Of a stretch of DNA of 64,000 nt, positions 52,505 to 61,036 are shown in pieces. Numbering within the stretch: the first letter of the stretch is position 1; every line of letters begins with the position of its first letter. The translations under genes and the position numbers were made by a program. The DNA comes from Comamonadaceae bacterium. GTDB taxonomy: Bacteria > Pseudomonadota > Gammaproteobacteria > Burkholderiales > Burkholderiaceae_C. The stretch spans positions 62,001 through 126,000 of the forward strand of contig JAIYCB010000006.1 of NCBI GenBank assembly GCA_027488215.1, written 5' to 3'. Below the pieces are notes generated by a model. That model was not told where the DNA came from, made no database searches, and saw only the letters and a list, made by a program, of their open reading frames with translations.

Positions 52505-53366
52505 GGGGCGTCCAGCGAATCAAGCCCATCCATCGGCCCCACATGCGGCAAAAGCGCTTGGGTGAAAACAACAAAGCACGCAGCGGCAACGCCAAAGCGG
52601 TGCTCCACAACAAGCGGCGTCGGTGCATCAGGGCTTGCGCCAGCGTGCCGTGTTTTTGCTCAAAAATGAGTTTGGACTGGGCATGGTGAAATCCACGCAC
52701 ATATTCGCTTTTCCAGGGTGCATGCCCTTTCACGGAACCTCGCGATCGGTGCAAGGCCTGGATGGACGGCACCACCACCATGGGCAAACGGGCATTAAAC
52801 AGACGCAGGCTCAGGTCATCGTCTTCGTAATAGAGGAAGAAGTTTTCGTCAAAAAATCCGACGGTGGCAAACTGATCCATGCGAAACAACATGGCCGCAC
52901 CACACACAAAACCCACACACGCTGGTCCCTCGGCAGCGGGCCCATGGGATATCCATAAGGTGTGTGGCCAGCGGTAATTGACCTCGGCTTGTCCCTTGGG
53001 CCCCATCAATTGTGGTGCCAACAGCGCAGCATCAGGCATCTCCTGGGCTGCCTTCAAAAGCGCCAACAATGCCTCATTTGTGATTTCACAGTCGGGATTG
53101 AGCAAAAAAGCAAAGGGCGTGCTGACCTGAGCCAAAGCGCGGTTGTTGGCAGCGCCAAAGCCCAGGTTCAATGGGTGCGATAACACTTGAGCCTGAGGCC
53201 ACAGGGCGCGGGCCTGCTCGGGTGTGCCGTCGTTGCTGGCATTGTCAGAAATGATGACGTGTGGGCAATGTTGCAACAGGGCATTCAAACCTGCAAGGCA
53301 ATGCGCGCTATGGTGGGTCACCACCACCAACGTCACATGTTCCAAGCCATACATGGACATGTTCAA
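52491..53366 (-). CDS. Family 2 glycosyltransferase (rhamnosyltransferase-like)
   Basis: 291 residues. VTLVVVTHHSAHCLAGLN, HVIISDNASNDGT near 34-46 and FAFLLNPDCEI near 86-96 form the GT2 site; NFFLYYEDDDLSLRLF near 172-187 is the ED acceptor/base motif, as in rhamnosyltransferases such as WbbL. It acts on the cytoplasmic face and adds a sugar to a lipid-linked glycan. Its ATG overlaps the phosphomannomutase stop by four bases. C-terminal basic stretch (LLFSPKRFCRMWGRWM) may touch the membrane. Confidence 0.9.
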   Translation of the reverse strand: MNMSMYGLEHVTLVVVTHHSAHCLAGLNALLQHCPHVIISDNASNDGTPEQARALWPQAQVLSHPLNLGFGAANNRALAQVSTPFAFLLNPDCEITNEALLALLKAAQEMPDAALLAPQLMGPKGQAEVNYRWPHTLWISHGPAAEGPACVGFVCGAAMLFRMDQFATVGFFDENFFLYYEDDDLSLRLFNARLPMVVVPSIQALHRSRGSVKGHAPWKSEYVRGFHHAQSKLIFEQKHGTLAQALMHRRRLLWSTALALPLRALLFSPKRFCRMWGRWMGLIRWTPRGSH

Positions 53367-54766
53367 TGCGCCGCAGCCTGAATCTGTGCACCGGGCTTGA
53401 CTGAGCGCAGCAGCGCCAGCATTTCACCTTCGATGCGATGCAGGGCTGCTTCGGTTTGCCCTTCAAATCGCAGCACCAGCACCGGCGTGGTGTTGGAGGC
53501 CCGAATCAGGCCAAAGCCATCGGGCCAATCAACGCGCAAGCCATCGATGGTGGAAACTTTGGCCGGTGCTTTGAATGCATTGCCGGCCAGCTCTTGCAAA
53601 GCACCGGTCACGCTGTGTGGCTCGCCTTCGGCGCAGGACACATTCAATTCGGGTGTAGAGAAACTGGAGGGCAAAGCGTTGAGCACTGCATTGGCGTCAG
53701 GTGACTTGCTGACAATTTCGAGCAAGCGGCAACCCGCATAGGTGCCATCGTCAAAACCATACCAACGCTCTTTGAAGAAAATATGCCCACTCATCTCACC
53801 ACCCAAGGGCGCTTGTCCACCGGCGGACTCAATGGCCCGCATTTGGGCCTTGATGAGCGAATGACCAGTTTTGTACATCAGGGGCTCGCCACCTGCGGCC
53901 TCAATGGCAGGGGCCAGACGCTGAGAGCACTTCACGTCAAACAAGATGGTGCCGCCTGGCACGCGACTCAGCACATCCTGCGCAAACAGTTGCATCTGAC
54001 GGTCAGGGTAAATGTTGTTGCCCTCTTTCGTAACGATGCCCAAGCGGTCACCGTCGCCGTCAAAGGCCAGGCCCAGTTCGGCACCGCTGGTTTTCAGGGC
54101 CGCGATCAGGTCTTGCAGGTTTTCAGGCTTGCTCGGGTCGGGGTGGTGGTTGGGAAAGTTACCGTCCACCTCGCTGAACAGCTCGATCACCTCGCAGCCC
54201 AAGGCGCGAAAGATCGCGGGGGCCGAGGCACCGGCAATGCCGTTACCAGAATCGATCACGATTTTCATTGGGCGCGAAAGGCGGACATCCCCCACGATGC
54301 GCTGGGAGTAATCGGCCAAAACGTCCAACTGAGAAACGTTGCCTCCGCCTTGCAACTGCCAGGTCTCGGTTTCCATCATCTGGCGCAGACCCTGGATTTC
54401 GTCACCGTAAATGGCGCGACCGCCGAGCACCATCTTGAAGCCGTTGTAGTCCTTGGGGTTGTGGCTGCCCGTCACCTGAATACCGCTTTGGCAAACCGTG
54501 CTGGCAGCAAAATAAAGCATCGGCGTGGTGGCCAGGCCAATGTCGATCACCCGGATGCCTGCCGCCACCAATCCGCGAATCAGCGCTGCAGACAAGCTCG
54601 GACCACTCAGGCGGCCATCGCGTCCCACGGCCACCGTGGTTTGCCCTTCGGCCAGCGCTCGGGTGCCAAAGGCCCTGCCCAGGCCCTCGGCCACGGCCTC
54701 ATTCAGGGTCGACGGCACCACGCCGCGGATGTCATAGGCCTTGAAGATGGAGGGGGTGATTTGCAT
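53363..54766 (-). CDS. manB: Phosphomannomutase/phosphoglucomutase
   Basis: 467 residues, like AlgC (about 463). The phosphoserine is Ser101 in TGSHNPKDYNG, the metal loop is FDGDGDRLG at about 235-243, and GGEMSGHIFFKERW provides the sugar-binding loop. It interconverts mannose or glucose 6- and 1-phosphate for nucleotide-sugar synthesis. It heads the glycosyltransferase unit. I start at MQITPSIFKAYDIRG because the family begins there; the frame is open 29 codons further. Divergent from ogt. Confidence 0.93.
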   Translation of the reverse strand: MQITPSIFKAYDIRGVVPSTLNEAVAEGLGRAFGTRALAEGQTTVAVGRDGRLSGPSLSAALIRGLVAAGIRVIDIGLATTPMLYFAASTVCQSGIQVTGSHNPKDYNGFKMVLGGRAIYGDEIQGLRQMMETETWQLQGGGNVSQLDVLADYSQRIVGDVRLSRPMKIVIDSGNGIAGASAPAIFRALGCEVIELFSEVDGNFPNHHPDPSKPENLQDLIAALKTSGAELGLAFDGDGDRLGIVTKEGNNIYPDRQMQLFAQDVLSRVPGGTILFDVKCSQRLAPAIEAAGGEPLMYKTGHSLIKAQMRAIESAGGQAPLGGEMSGHIFFKERWYGFDDGTYAGCRLLEIVSKSPDANAVLNALPSSFSTPELNVSCAEGEPHSVTGALQELAGNAFKAPAKVSTIDGLRVDWPDGFGLIRASNTTPVLVLRFEGQTEAALHRIEGEMLALLRSVKPGAQIQAAAH

Positions 54767-54875
54767 ACGCCGTGCCTGTCCAAAAGCCCCTGGGGCCTGG
54801 TTGATTCTTAGTTTGGGATTGTAGGCGGGTCGCGCTAACATCCCTCCTGTCAACCATGATTTTCAAAGGTCACCC

Positions 54876-55376
54876 ATGATCCCTCTGAGAGCCTTTCGCA
54901 TCGACAGCCCCCTGGGCCCGATCACGCTGGCAGCCAGTGCCCATGGTCTTTGTGGCCTGTGGTTTGACGACCAAAAGCATGGCCCTACAGAGACTCAACG
55001 CCAGCAGTGGCAAACCGATGCCAACCAGCCTATTCTTCAAAGCGCCGCAGCCCAGGTGTTGGCTTATTTGAGCGGACAGGCACTGCAGTGGGATATCCCC
55101 CTGGATTTGTCAGCCGGCACCCCTTTTCAGCAGTCGGTCTGGCGGGCCCTGATGCACATCCCCGCAGGCCAAAGTCAAAGTTACGGCGAACTGGCCCGGC
55201 TGCTGGCCCGCCCCCAAGCCGTGCGGGCTGTGGGTGCTGCCGTCGGTCGCAACCCGGTGAGCATCATCGTGCCATGCCACCGCATCCTGGGTGCAACTGG
55301 CCAACTCACAGGTTACGCGGGCGGGCTGTGGCGCAAACAAGCACTGCTGCGGCTTGAGGGCCATTCCGGCATTTAA
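54876..55376 (+). CDS. ogt: Methylated-DNA--protein-cysteine S-methyltransferase
   Basis: 166 residues. The acceptor is Cys134 in IVPCHRILG; PFQQSVWRALMHIPAGQSQSYGELA forms the helix-turn-helix and AVGRNP lies before the active loop, and GYAGGLWRKQALLRLEG ends the domain. It removes O6-alkylguanine from DNA by suicide transfer. AAAGG precedes the ATG. It is followed ten bases later by an EamA transporter gene. Ogt versus AdaB cannot be told apart; no Ada regulatory domain is present. Confidence 0.94.
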   Translation: MIPLRAFRIDSPLGPITLAASAHGLCGLWFDDQKHGPTETQRQQWQTDANQPILQSAAAQVLAYLSGQALQWDIPLDLSAGTPFQQSVWRALMHIPAGQSQSYGELARLLARPQAVRAVGAAVGRNPVSIIVPCHRILGATGQLTGYAGGLWRKQALLRLEGHSGI

Positions 55377-55386
55377 CGCCTTCTTC

Positions 55387-56283
55387 ATGACTTCACCTGC
55401 TGCCAAAGGCTGGCTGGCCGATTTTTTGATCCTGAGCGCCATCTGGGGTTCGTCCTTTTTATTCATGCATGTCGCCGCCATGGAGCTGGGCGCGTTGCCC
55501 ACCGCCGCCATTCGGGTGGCCATTGCATCGCTCTTTTTACTGCCTCTGATGCTGGCCAAAGGCCATGGGGAGTTGCTTCGCCTACACTGGAAGCCCGTGC
55601 TTTTTGTGGGCGTGCTCAACAGCGGCGTTCCTTTTGCCTTGTATGCCTTTGCGGTGATGCACATCACCACAGGCTTGTCGTCCATCCTCAACGCCACAGT
55701 GCCGCTCTTTGGCGCAGTGGTGGCTTGGGTCTGGTTGGGTGATAAGCCGAGCTTGTCGCGCACGGTGGGTTTGGCCATCGGTTTTGGCGGTGTGGTCTTG
55801 CTGGCCGGGGGACAGGCCAGCTTCAAGCCCAACGACTCGGGCATCGCACCAGCTTGGGCGGTACTGGCCTGCCTGGTCGCCACCATCTGCTATGCATTTG
55901 CCGCGAGCTTCACCAAAAAACACATTCCCAGCCTGCCGCCGCTGGTCACGGCCACCGGCAGTCAGATCGGCGCCACCTTGGCCTTGGCATTGCCTGCGCT
56001 GTGGTTTAGACCAGACCAAGGGCCCAGTGCTTCGGCCTGGTGGTCTTTGATCGTGGTCGGGGTCCTGTGCACAGGCGTGGCCTACATCCTGTATTTCAAA
56101 CTGATCGAAAACTCAGGGCCTGCACGCGCCCTCACGGTCACTTTTTTGGTGCCGGTTTTTGCGATCGCCTATGGCGTGGTGTTTTTAAACGAGAACGTCA
56201 CAGCTTGGATGCTGCTGAGCGGCGCGGTCATTTTGTTGGGAACGTCACTCTCCAGCGGTCTGGTCAAGTTGCCTGGGCGTTGA
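55387..56283 (+). CDS. EamA/DMT family transporter
   Basis: 298 residues with ten hydrophobic segments in two EamA repeats: LADFLILSAIWGSSFLFMHVA opens the first and PAWAVLACLVATICYAFAASFTKKH the second. YAFAVMHITTGLSSILNATVPLFGAVVAWVWLGD and LVPVFAIAYGVVFLNENVT are typical. Exports an unknown metabolite. I start at MTSPAAKGW; 32 upstream open codons overlap the ogt end. Its 3' end overlaps the convergent radical-SAM gene by 20 bases. Confidence 0.9.
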   Translation: MTSPAAKGWLADFLILSAIWGSSFLFMHVAAMELGALPTAAIRVAIASLFLLPLMLAKGHGELLRLHWKPVLFVGVLNSGVPFALYAFAVMHITTGLSSILNATVPLFGAVVAWVWLGDKPSLSRTVGLAIGFGGVVLLAGGQASFKPNDSGIAPAWAVLACLVATICYAFAASFTKKHIPSLPPLVTATGSQIGATLALALPALWFRPDQGPSASAWWSLIVVGVLCTGVAYILYFKLIENSGPARALTVTFLVPVFAIAYGVVFLNENVTAWMLLSGAVILLGTSLSSGLVKLPGR

Positions 56284-57319
56284 CCTGTCGAAACACCTTC
56301 ACAGGTGACACCTGCTGCACATCCCGCGCCCTGAGCTGGCCGCAGCCTGCGTCCACATCCTGACCAGCTGACTGGCGCAATTTGGTCAGCACCCCGCGCT
56401 GGTGCAGATTACGGGCAATGGCTGCCGCTTTTTCCCAGCTCGGACGCGCAAAAGGCAAATCGGGCACCGCGTTATAAGGGATCATGTTCATCAAGGCATA
56501 TTTGCCCTTGAGCAGCCGCACGATGCCCTCGATTTCTTCGGCACTGTCGTTTACGCCTTCGATCAAGGTCCACTGGTATTGAATAGGGTAACCCGTGGCG
56601 CGGGCATAGGCCTCGCCCGCCTCCACCAGATCCTGCGGGTCAAAGCGCGGGGCACGCGGCAGCAGTTGCGCCCGCAAATCAGCCCGCGTGGTGTGCAGCG
56701 ACAAGGCCAGCGCGGGTTTGACGCGGCCTTGCGGCAATCGCTCAAACACCCGCACATCGCCCACGGTGGAAAACACCAGATTTTTGTGGCCGATATTGCC
56801 CACCGTACCCAGCAAGTCGATGGCCTCCATCACCTGATCGAGGTTGTGCGAGGGCTCGCCCATGCCCATGAACACCACTTTTTTGACGGGCCTGAGCGTG
56901 CGCGCCAGTGCCACCTGAGCCACGATTTCGGCGCTGCCCACCTGCCGAACCAAGCCTTCACGCCCAGTCATGCAAAACACGCAACCGACCGCGCAGCCCA
57001 CTTGGGATGACACGCACAGGCCATCTCTGGGCAGCAACACGCTTTCCACCGTCTGCCCGTCTTGCAAGCCCACCAGCAAGCGTGCCGAGCCGTCCTGCCC
57101 CGGGTGCTGTTCACGCAAGGTGGCCAAACCTCCAAGCATGGCGCCGAGCGCGGGCAAAGCCTCGCGCACCGATGTGGGCATGAAGCTCTCCAAAGGCCTT
57201 CGACCGCTGTCCTGAGGTTTGGCCTGCGCCCACAGGCGTAGCACGCGTTGCTCGTGAAGGACATTCGCCCCCAGCGCGCGCAAGTGGTCGCGGATGTCCT
57301 GAACGCTGTGGATGTTCAT
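56264..57319 (-). CDS. RlmN/Cfr-family radical SAM RNA methyltransferase (divergent)
   Basis: 351 residues. The CxxxCxxC cluster is Cys109, Cys113 and Cys116 in GCAVGCVFCMTG; FMGMGEPSHN follows, and the C-terminal catalytic Cys326 sits in QDVDAGCGQLRA, as in RlmN. The first 60 residues diverge from typical RlmN. These enzymes methylate A2503 of 23S rRNA (RlmN at C2, Cfr at C8). A standard RlmN is normally encoded elsewhere near ndk/pilF, so this may be a paralogue; that is inference. Its start shares one base with the slyX stop. Confidence 0.83.
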   Translation of the reverse strand: MNIHSVQDIRDHLRALGANVLHEQRVLRLWAQAKPQDSGRRPLESFMPTSVREALPALGAMLGGLATLREQHPGQDGSARLLVGLQDGQTVESVLLPRDGLCVSSQVGCAVGCVFCMTGREGLVRQVGSAEIVAQVALARTLRPVKKVVFMGMGEPSHNLDQVMEAIDLLGTVGNIGHKNLVFSTVGDVRVFERLPQGRVKPALALSLHTTRADLRAQLLPRAPRFDPQDLVEAGEAYARATGYPIQYQWTLIEGVNDSAEEIEGIVRLLKGKYALMNMIPYNAVPDLPFARPSWEKAAAIARNLHQRGVLTKLRQSAGQDVDAGCGQLRARDVQQVSPVKVFRQVNAQAT

Positions 57320-57540
57320 CAGTAATGCGGCGGAATTTCATCGCGCAGGTTGCGCACCTCGACGCCGCCACCCGATTCGGGCAGGCGGTCACGCATCTGA
57401 CGCAATTCAATGATCAGCGCGTCGATTTGCTGCTGCTGGCGGTAAACCTGGGCATTGAGCTGATCAAGCAGGTCTTCGGTAAAGCCCGCCTTGACTTCCA
57501 AATCAATCAGGCGGTTTTCAATAGGGTTGGGAATGTCCAT
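57319..57540 (-). CDS. slyX: SlyX family protein
   Basis: 73 residues. MDIPNPIENRLIDLEVKAGFTEDLLDQLNAQVYRQQQQIDAL is a SlyX-type coiled coil (about 8-50), ending RNLRDEIPPHY, the conserved C-terminus of the family. Function is unclear; SlyX is a small cytoplasmic protein. The start is chosen at the conserved MD..N..ENRL; the frame is open further upstream. It is probably co-transcribed with the radical-SAM gene and divergent from metK. Confidence 0.92.
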   Translation of the reverse strand: MDIPNPIENRLIDLEVKAGFTEDLLDQLNAQVYRQQQQIDALIIELRQMRDRLPESGGGVEVRNLRDEIPPHY

Positions 57541-57586
57541 GGGCTCTATTGGACCTGATTTCAAAAAGGGATTGCGCCATTTTTCA

Positions 57587-57719
57587 TATAATGCGCCCAT
57601 CGCCGAGTTATCCGAACTACTTGCAGGGCGATTCACAAAACCTGCTAAAGCGTTCGCCAGGCTCCGGGTTTTCAGGGTCGGCAACGCCGAAAAACCATTG
57701 AAACCAAGGAGCTTTTTTC
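57587..57719 (+). promoter_or_regulatory. metK promoter and untranslated leader
   Basis: TATAAT at 57587-57592 is a perfect -10; no well-spaced -35 is clear. The likely leader of about 115 bases holds two hairpins: GCAGG (57623-57627) with CCTGC (57641-57645), and TCGGC-AAC-GCCGA (57679-57691). AGGAG lies near 57708. The leader matches no SAM-sensing riboswitch I can recognise. Confidence 0.45.
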
Positions 57720-58901
57720 ATGTCCCAGAACTTCCTCTTCACCTCGGAATCCGTCTCCGAAGGACACCCCGACAAAGTCGCCGACCAGATTTCGGACGCG
57801 ATTTTGGACGCCATCTTCGAACAAGACCCCCGCAGCCGCGTGGCTGCTGAAACCCTGACCAACACCGGTTTGGTCGTGCTGGCGGGCGAGATCACCACCA
57901 ATGCGCACGTCGACTACATCCAGGTTGCGCGCGACACCATCAAGCGCATCGGCTACGACAACACCGACTACGGCATCGACTACAAGGGCTGCGCTGTCAT
58001 GGTTTGCTACGACAAGCAGTCCAACGACATTGCCCAAGGTGTGAACCACGCGTCTGACGATCACCTCAACATCGGCGCGGGCGACCAAGGCCTCATGTTC
58101 GGCTATGCCTGCTCGGAAACCCCTGAGCTGATGCCTGCCCCCATTTATTACGCCCACCGCCTGGTCGAGCGCCAGGCCCAGCTGCGCAAAGACGGCCGTC
58201 TGCCCTTCTTGCGCCCCGACGCCAAGAGCCAGGTGACCATGCGCTATGTGGACGGTAAGCCCCACAGCATCGACACCGTGGTGTTGTCCACCCAGCACAG
58301 CCCCGACCAGTCGGAAACAGCCACCAAGATGAAAGCCAGCTTCACCGAAGCCATCATCGAAGAGATCATCAAACCCGTTCTGCCCAAAGAGTGGCTGCAA
58401 GACACCAAGTACCTGATCAACCCCACCGGCCGTTTTGTCATTGGCGGCCCCCAGGGTGACTGCGGCCTCACGGGCCGCAAGATCATTGTGGACACCTACG
58501 GCGGCTCGTGCCCCCACGGTGGCGGCGCGTTCTCGGGCAAAGACCCGTCCAAGGTGGACCGCTCGGCCGCTTACGCCGCCCGTTACGTCGCCAAAAACAT
58601 CGTGGCTGCGGGCCTCGCCACCCAGTGCCAGGTGCAGGTTGCTTACGCCATTGGCGTGGCACGCCCAATGAACATCACCGTCAACACCATGGGCACCGGC
58701 GTGGTATCGGACGACAAGTTGTCGGCTTTGGTGGCCGAGCACTTTGACCTGCGCCCCAAGGGCATCATCCAGATGCTCGATTTGCTGCGCCCCATCTACA
58801 GCAAGACCGCCGCTTATGGCCACTTTGGCCGCGACGAGCCCGACTTCACCTGGGAGCGCACCGACCGCGCGGCAGCCCTCAAAGCCGCCGCCGGTTTGTA
58901 A
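57720..58901 (+). CDS. metK: S-adenosylmethionine synthetase
   Basis: 393 residues, as in other betaproteobacteria. [24 protein letters not shown] at the N-terminus, [13 protein letters not shown] near 120-132 and [23 protein letters not shown] near 262-284 are the family's substrate loops. It makes SAM from methionine and ATP. AGGAG precedes the ATG. Divergent from slyX and followed by a double hairpin terminator. Confidence 0.97.
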   Translation: MSQNFLFTSESVSEGHPDKVADQISDAILDAIFEQDPRSRVAAETLTNTGLVVLAGEITTNAHVDYIQVARDTIKRIGYDNTDYGIDYKGCAVMVCYDKQSNDIAQGVNHASDDHLNIGAGDQGLMFGYACSETPELMPAPIYYAHRLVERQAQLRKDGRLPFLRPDAKSQVTMRYVDGKPHSIDTVVLSTQHSPDQSETATKMKASFTEAIIEEIIKPVLPKEWLQDTKYLINPTGRFVIGGPQGDCGLTGRKIIVDTYGGSCPHGGGAFSGKDPSKVDRSAAYAARYVAKNIVAAGLATQCQVQVAYAIGVARPMNITVNTMGTGVVSDDKLSALVAEHFDLRPKGIIQMLDLLRPIYSKTAAYGHFGRDEPDFTWERTDRAAALKAAAGL

Positions 58902-58919
58902 TCCAACCCGTCGACCTCA

Positions 58920-58981
58920 CTGCCCCGCAGGCTGCGGGGCAGCCAAAAGCCGCTCAACACCGATTGAGCGGCTTTTTTTTT
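58920..58981 (+). terminator. Tandem hairpins, intrinsic terminator of metK
   Basis: The first inverted repeat is CTGCCCCGCAG/CTGCGGGGCAG. The second, AAAAGCCGCTCAA/TTGAGCGGCTTTT with loop CACCGA, ends in a run of nine Ts and is the likely terminator. Confidence 0.92.
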
Positions 58982-59055
58982 GGGTGCGGCCCAACACCAA
59001 CCTGTGCGGCGGTTTTTCTGACAATGGTTCTTCCGCCATTCAGACTATCCACAGC

Positions 59056-59688
59056 ATGTTCCTCAACCGCCTGGACGCCGCCCATCAACTGGCCAAAGCC
59101 CTGAAAAAATACCAAGGCCAGCACCCCTTGGTGCTGGCCATTCCACGCGGTGCGGTGCCCATGGGGCTGGCGCTGGCCAAAGCGCTGCATGGCAGCTTCG
59201 ACGTGGTGCTGGTGCACAAGCTGTGCGCGCCCCTGCAACCTGAACTGGCCATCGGTTCTGTGGACGAAACCGGCTCGGCCTGTTGGTCACCCGACGCCAA
59301 CACGCTGGACCTGCAGGCACCCTATCTCCGGGCTGAATTAGAACGCCAAATGCAGACCCTGAAAGTCCGCCAAAAGCAATACCGCCAGTTACTGCCGCGT
59401 GCCGAGGTGAAAGACCGACTGGTGATCGTTGTGGACGATGGCCTGGCCACAGGCGCAACCATGCAGTCGGCGCTGCGCGCCACGCGCAAACAAGGGCCGC
59501 GCCATCTGGTCTGTGCGGTGCCGGTGGCCAGCCCCCGAGCCTTGCGCGAGGTGCAGGCCCTGGCCGACGACACCGTATGCCTGCTGGCCCCGGAAGACTT
59601 CATGGCCGTCGGACAGTATTACCGCGATTTTGCGCAGGTGGACGATGCCGCGGTCCTTGCCATGCTCGCTGGCCAGACAAGGTCATAA
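59056..59688 (+). CDS. Phosphoribosyltransferase-domain protein
   Basis: 210 residues. The PRPP-binding motif VIVVDDGLATGATM near 131-144 and LAIPRGAVPMGLALA near 28-42 match the family of phosphoribosyltransferase-like proteins often next to dienelactone hydrolase genes in bacteria. GSVDETGSAC lies between. Exact base substrate is unknown; the protein may act on a phosphorylated ligand. No clear ribosome binding site precedes the ATG. It overlaps the convergent next gene by six bases. Confidence 0.85.
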   Translation: MFLNRLDAAHQLAKALKKYQGQHPLVLAIPRGAVPMGLALAKALHGSFDVVLVHKLCAPLQPELAIGSVDETGSACWSPDANTLDLQAPYLRAELERQMQTLKVRQKQYRQLLPRAEVKDRLVIVVDDGLATGATMQSALRATRKQGPRHLVCAVPVASPRALREVQALADDTVCLLAPEDFMAVGQYYRDFAQVDDAAVLAMLAGQTRS

Positions 59689-60117
59689 ACGCAAATCCTG
59701 TCGCAAGCGCTGCGCCAGATCCTGAGGCTTCAAAGCGGTCCAATCCAGAGCGTGTGTGGCGCACACGTTTTTTTGCACCGAGGCATCCAGGTGCCGACTC
59801 AATTCGCCCAAAAAGGGGTTGGACACCACCAGCGCCAGCGCTTTCATGCGATTGTCCAAGGCGGCTTCGCGCAAATACCGGGCCAGGGTTTGAGCAAACT
59901 CGTTGCGGTGGCCTTGCTTCAATTCGGTGTGGGGGGCCAAACCGGCGCGCCCATACTCCGAATGCCCCAGCGGGGCGCGCTCGGTGTCGCTGGCCTTCAT
60001 TCGGGCTTCGGGGTAGGTCCACTCGGCCAATGCAAGCAAAGGCTCCGCCATCGAGCGGCGCTCCCACAACCGAGCCTGCCCAGAGTTGGCCACCAAAATC
60101 CAGTGTTCTTGCAACAT
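59683..60117 (-). CDS. Host-attachment-protein-like (baeRF superfamily) protein
   Basis: 144 residues. WILVANSGQARLWE at the N-terminus and LVVSNPFLGELSRHLD near 100-115 match the family annotated as protein required for attachment to host cells (Host_attach, related to archaeo-eukaryotic release factors). Members are widespread in free-living proteobacteria, so the name should not be read as a virulence role. Start chosen at MLQEHWILV; 16 open upstream codons look unlike the family. Convergent with the phosphoribosyltransferase gene. Confidence 0.8.
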   Translation of the reverse strand: MLQEHWILVANSGQARLWERRSMAEPLLALAEWTYPEARMKASDTERAPLGHSEYGRAGLAPHTELKQGHRNEFAQTLARYLREAALDNRMKALALVVSNPFLGELSRHLDASVQKNVCATHALDWTALKPQDLAQRLRQDLRL

Positions 60118-60291
60118 GCCCCATCCTTTATTGTGCTTGGAAGGCATGGATTGTCTGAACGCCAAGACCTTGCGGCCATTGATCCGAAGATCACTATCTT
60201 TTGGTTCCCGGTGTGCCAGACCACAGCCATTACCCAGCGGGTTTGACGGACATCAAAGGGCCAGTGGTCAAGGTATGCGCCAATCGCTGTG

Positions 60292-61029
60292 ATGCCCGAG
60301 ACACCCGTTCCTTCCGACTGCGTTTTCTTGGCCCGCCAACTGAGCAAGGTGTATGGCACGGGGCCCACAGCGGTCCACGCGCTGCGAGGGGTCGACCTGT
60401 GCATCTTGCAGGGCGAGCTGGTGGTGTTGCTGGGGGCTTCAGGCAGTGGCAAATCGACCTTGCTGAACATTCTGGGGGGGCTGGACAGCGCCACATCGGG
60501 CACCGCTCAATGGACGCACCATGGCCGCACGCACGAGCTGACCGGAGCCAGCGATGCCGAGCTCACACGCTACCGACGCGAACATGTGGGTTTTGTGTTC
60601 CAGTTTTACAACCTGATCCCCAGCCTGACTGCCCGCGAAAATGTGGCCTTGGTCACTGACCTGGCGCAGGAACCGATGACACCCGAGGACGCGCTGGCCC
60701 TGGTGGGGCTGGCCGATCGCATGGACCACTTTGCGGCGCAGCTGTCGGGCGGCGAACAGCAACGTGTGGCGATTGCCCGCGCCATTGCCAAACGTCCACA
60801 AGTCTTGCTGTGCGATGAGCCCACGGGTGCCCTGGACTGCGCCACGGGCATCGTGGTGCTGCAAGCCATCGAAAAAGTCAACCGCGAGCTGGGCACCACC
60901 GCCGTGGTCATCACGCACAACGCGCCCATTGCCGACATGGCCGACCGGGTGATGCGCATGGCCGATGGCCGGATCGTGAACATCCATGCCAACCCCCACA
61001 AAGTGGCTGCGGCCACGCTGCACTGGTGA
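60292..61029 (+). CDS. ABC transporter ATP-binding protein (MacB/LolD type)
   Basis: 245 residues. Walker [10 protein letters not shown] near 47-55, signature [14 protein letters not shown] near 145-158 and Walker [12 protein letters not shown] near 167-177 are complete. The [16 protein letters not shown] segment is typical of MacB/LolD ATPases. Its partner permease starts seven bases after its stop. I take ATG at 60292; a GTG one codon earlier is possible. It starts a three-gene exporter unit with FtsX-type permease and adaptor, with no regulator adjacent. Confidence 0.92.
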   Translation: MPETPVPSDCVFLARQLSKVYGTGPTAVHALRGVDLCILQGELVVLLGASGSGKSTLLNILGGLDSATSGTAQWTHHGRTHELTGASDAELTRYRREHVGFVFQFYNLIPSLTARENVALVTDLAQEPMTPEDALALVGLADRMDHFAAQLSGGEQQRVAIARAIAKRPQVLLCDEPTGALDCATGIVVLQAIEKVNRELGTTAVVITHNAPIADMADRVMRMADGRIVNIHANPHKVAAATLHW

Positions 61030-61036
61030 TGCACAC

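Noticed and set aside
57587..57719. Known SAM riboswitch before metK
   Set aside because: I could not match the hairpins to SAM-I, SAM-II, SAM/SAH or SAH riboswitch cores.
59683..60117. Phage- or virulence-linked attachment factor
   Set aside because: The family name is historical; neighbours are ordinary chromosomal genes and no phage genes are visible.
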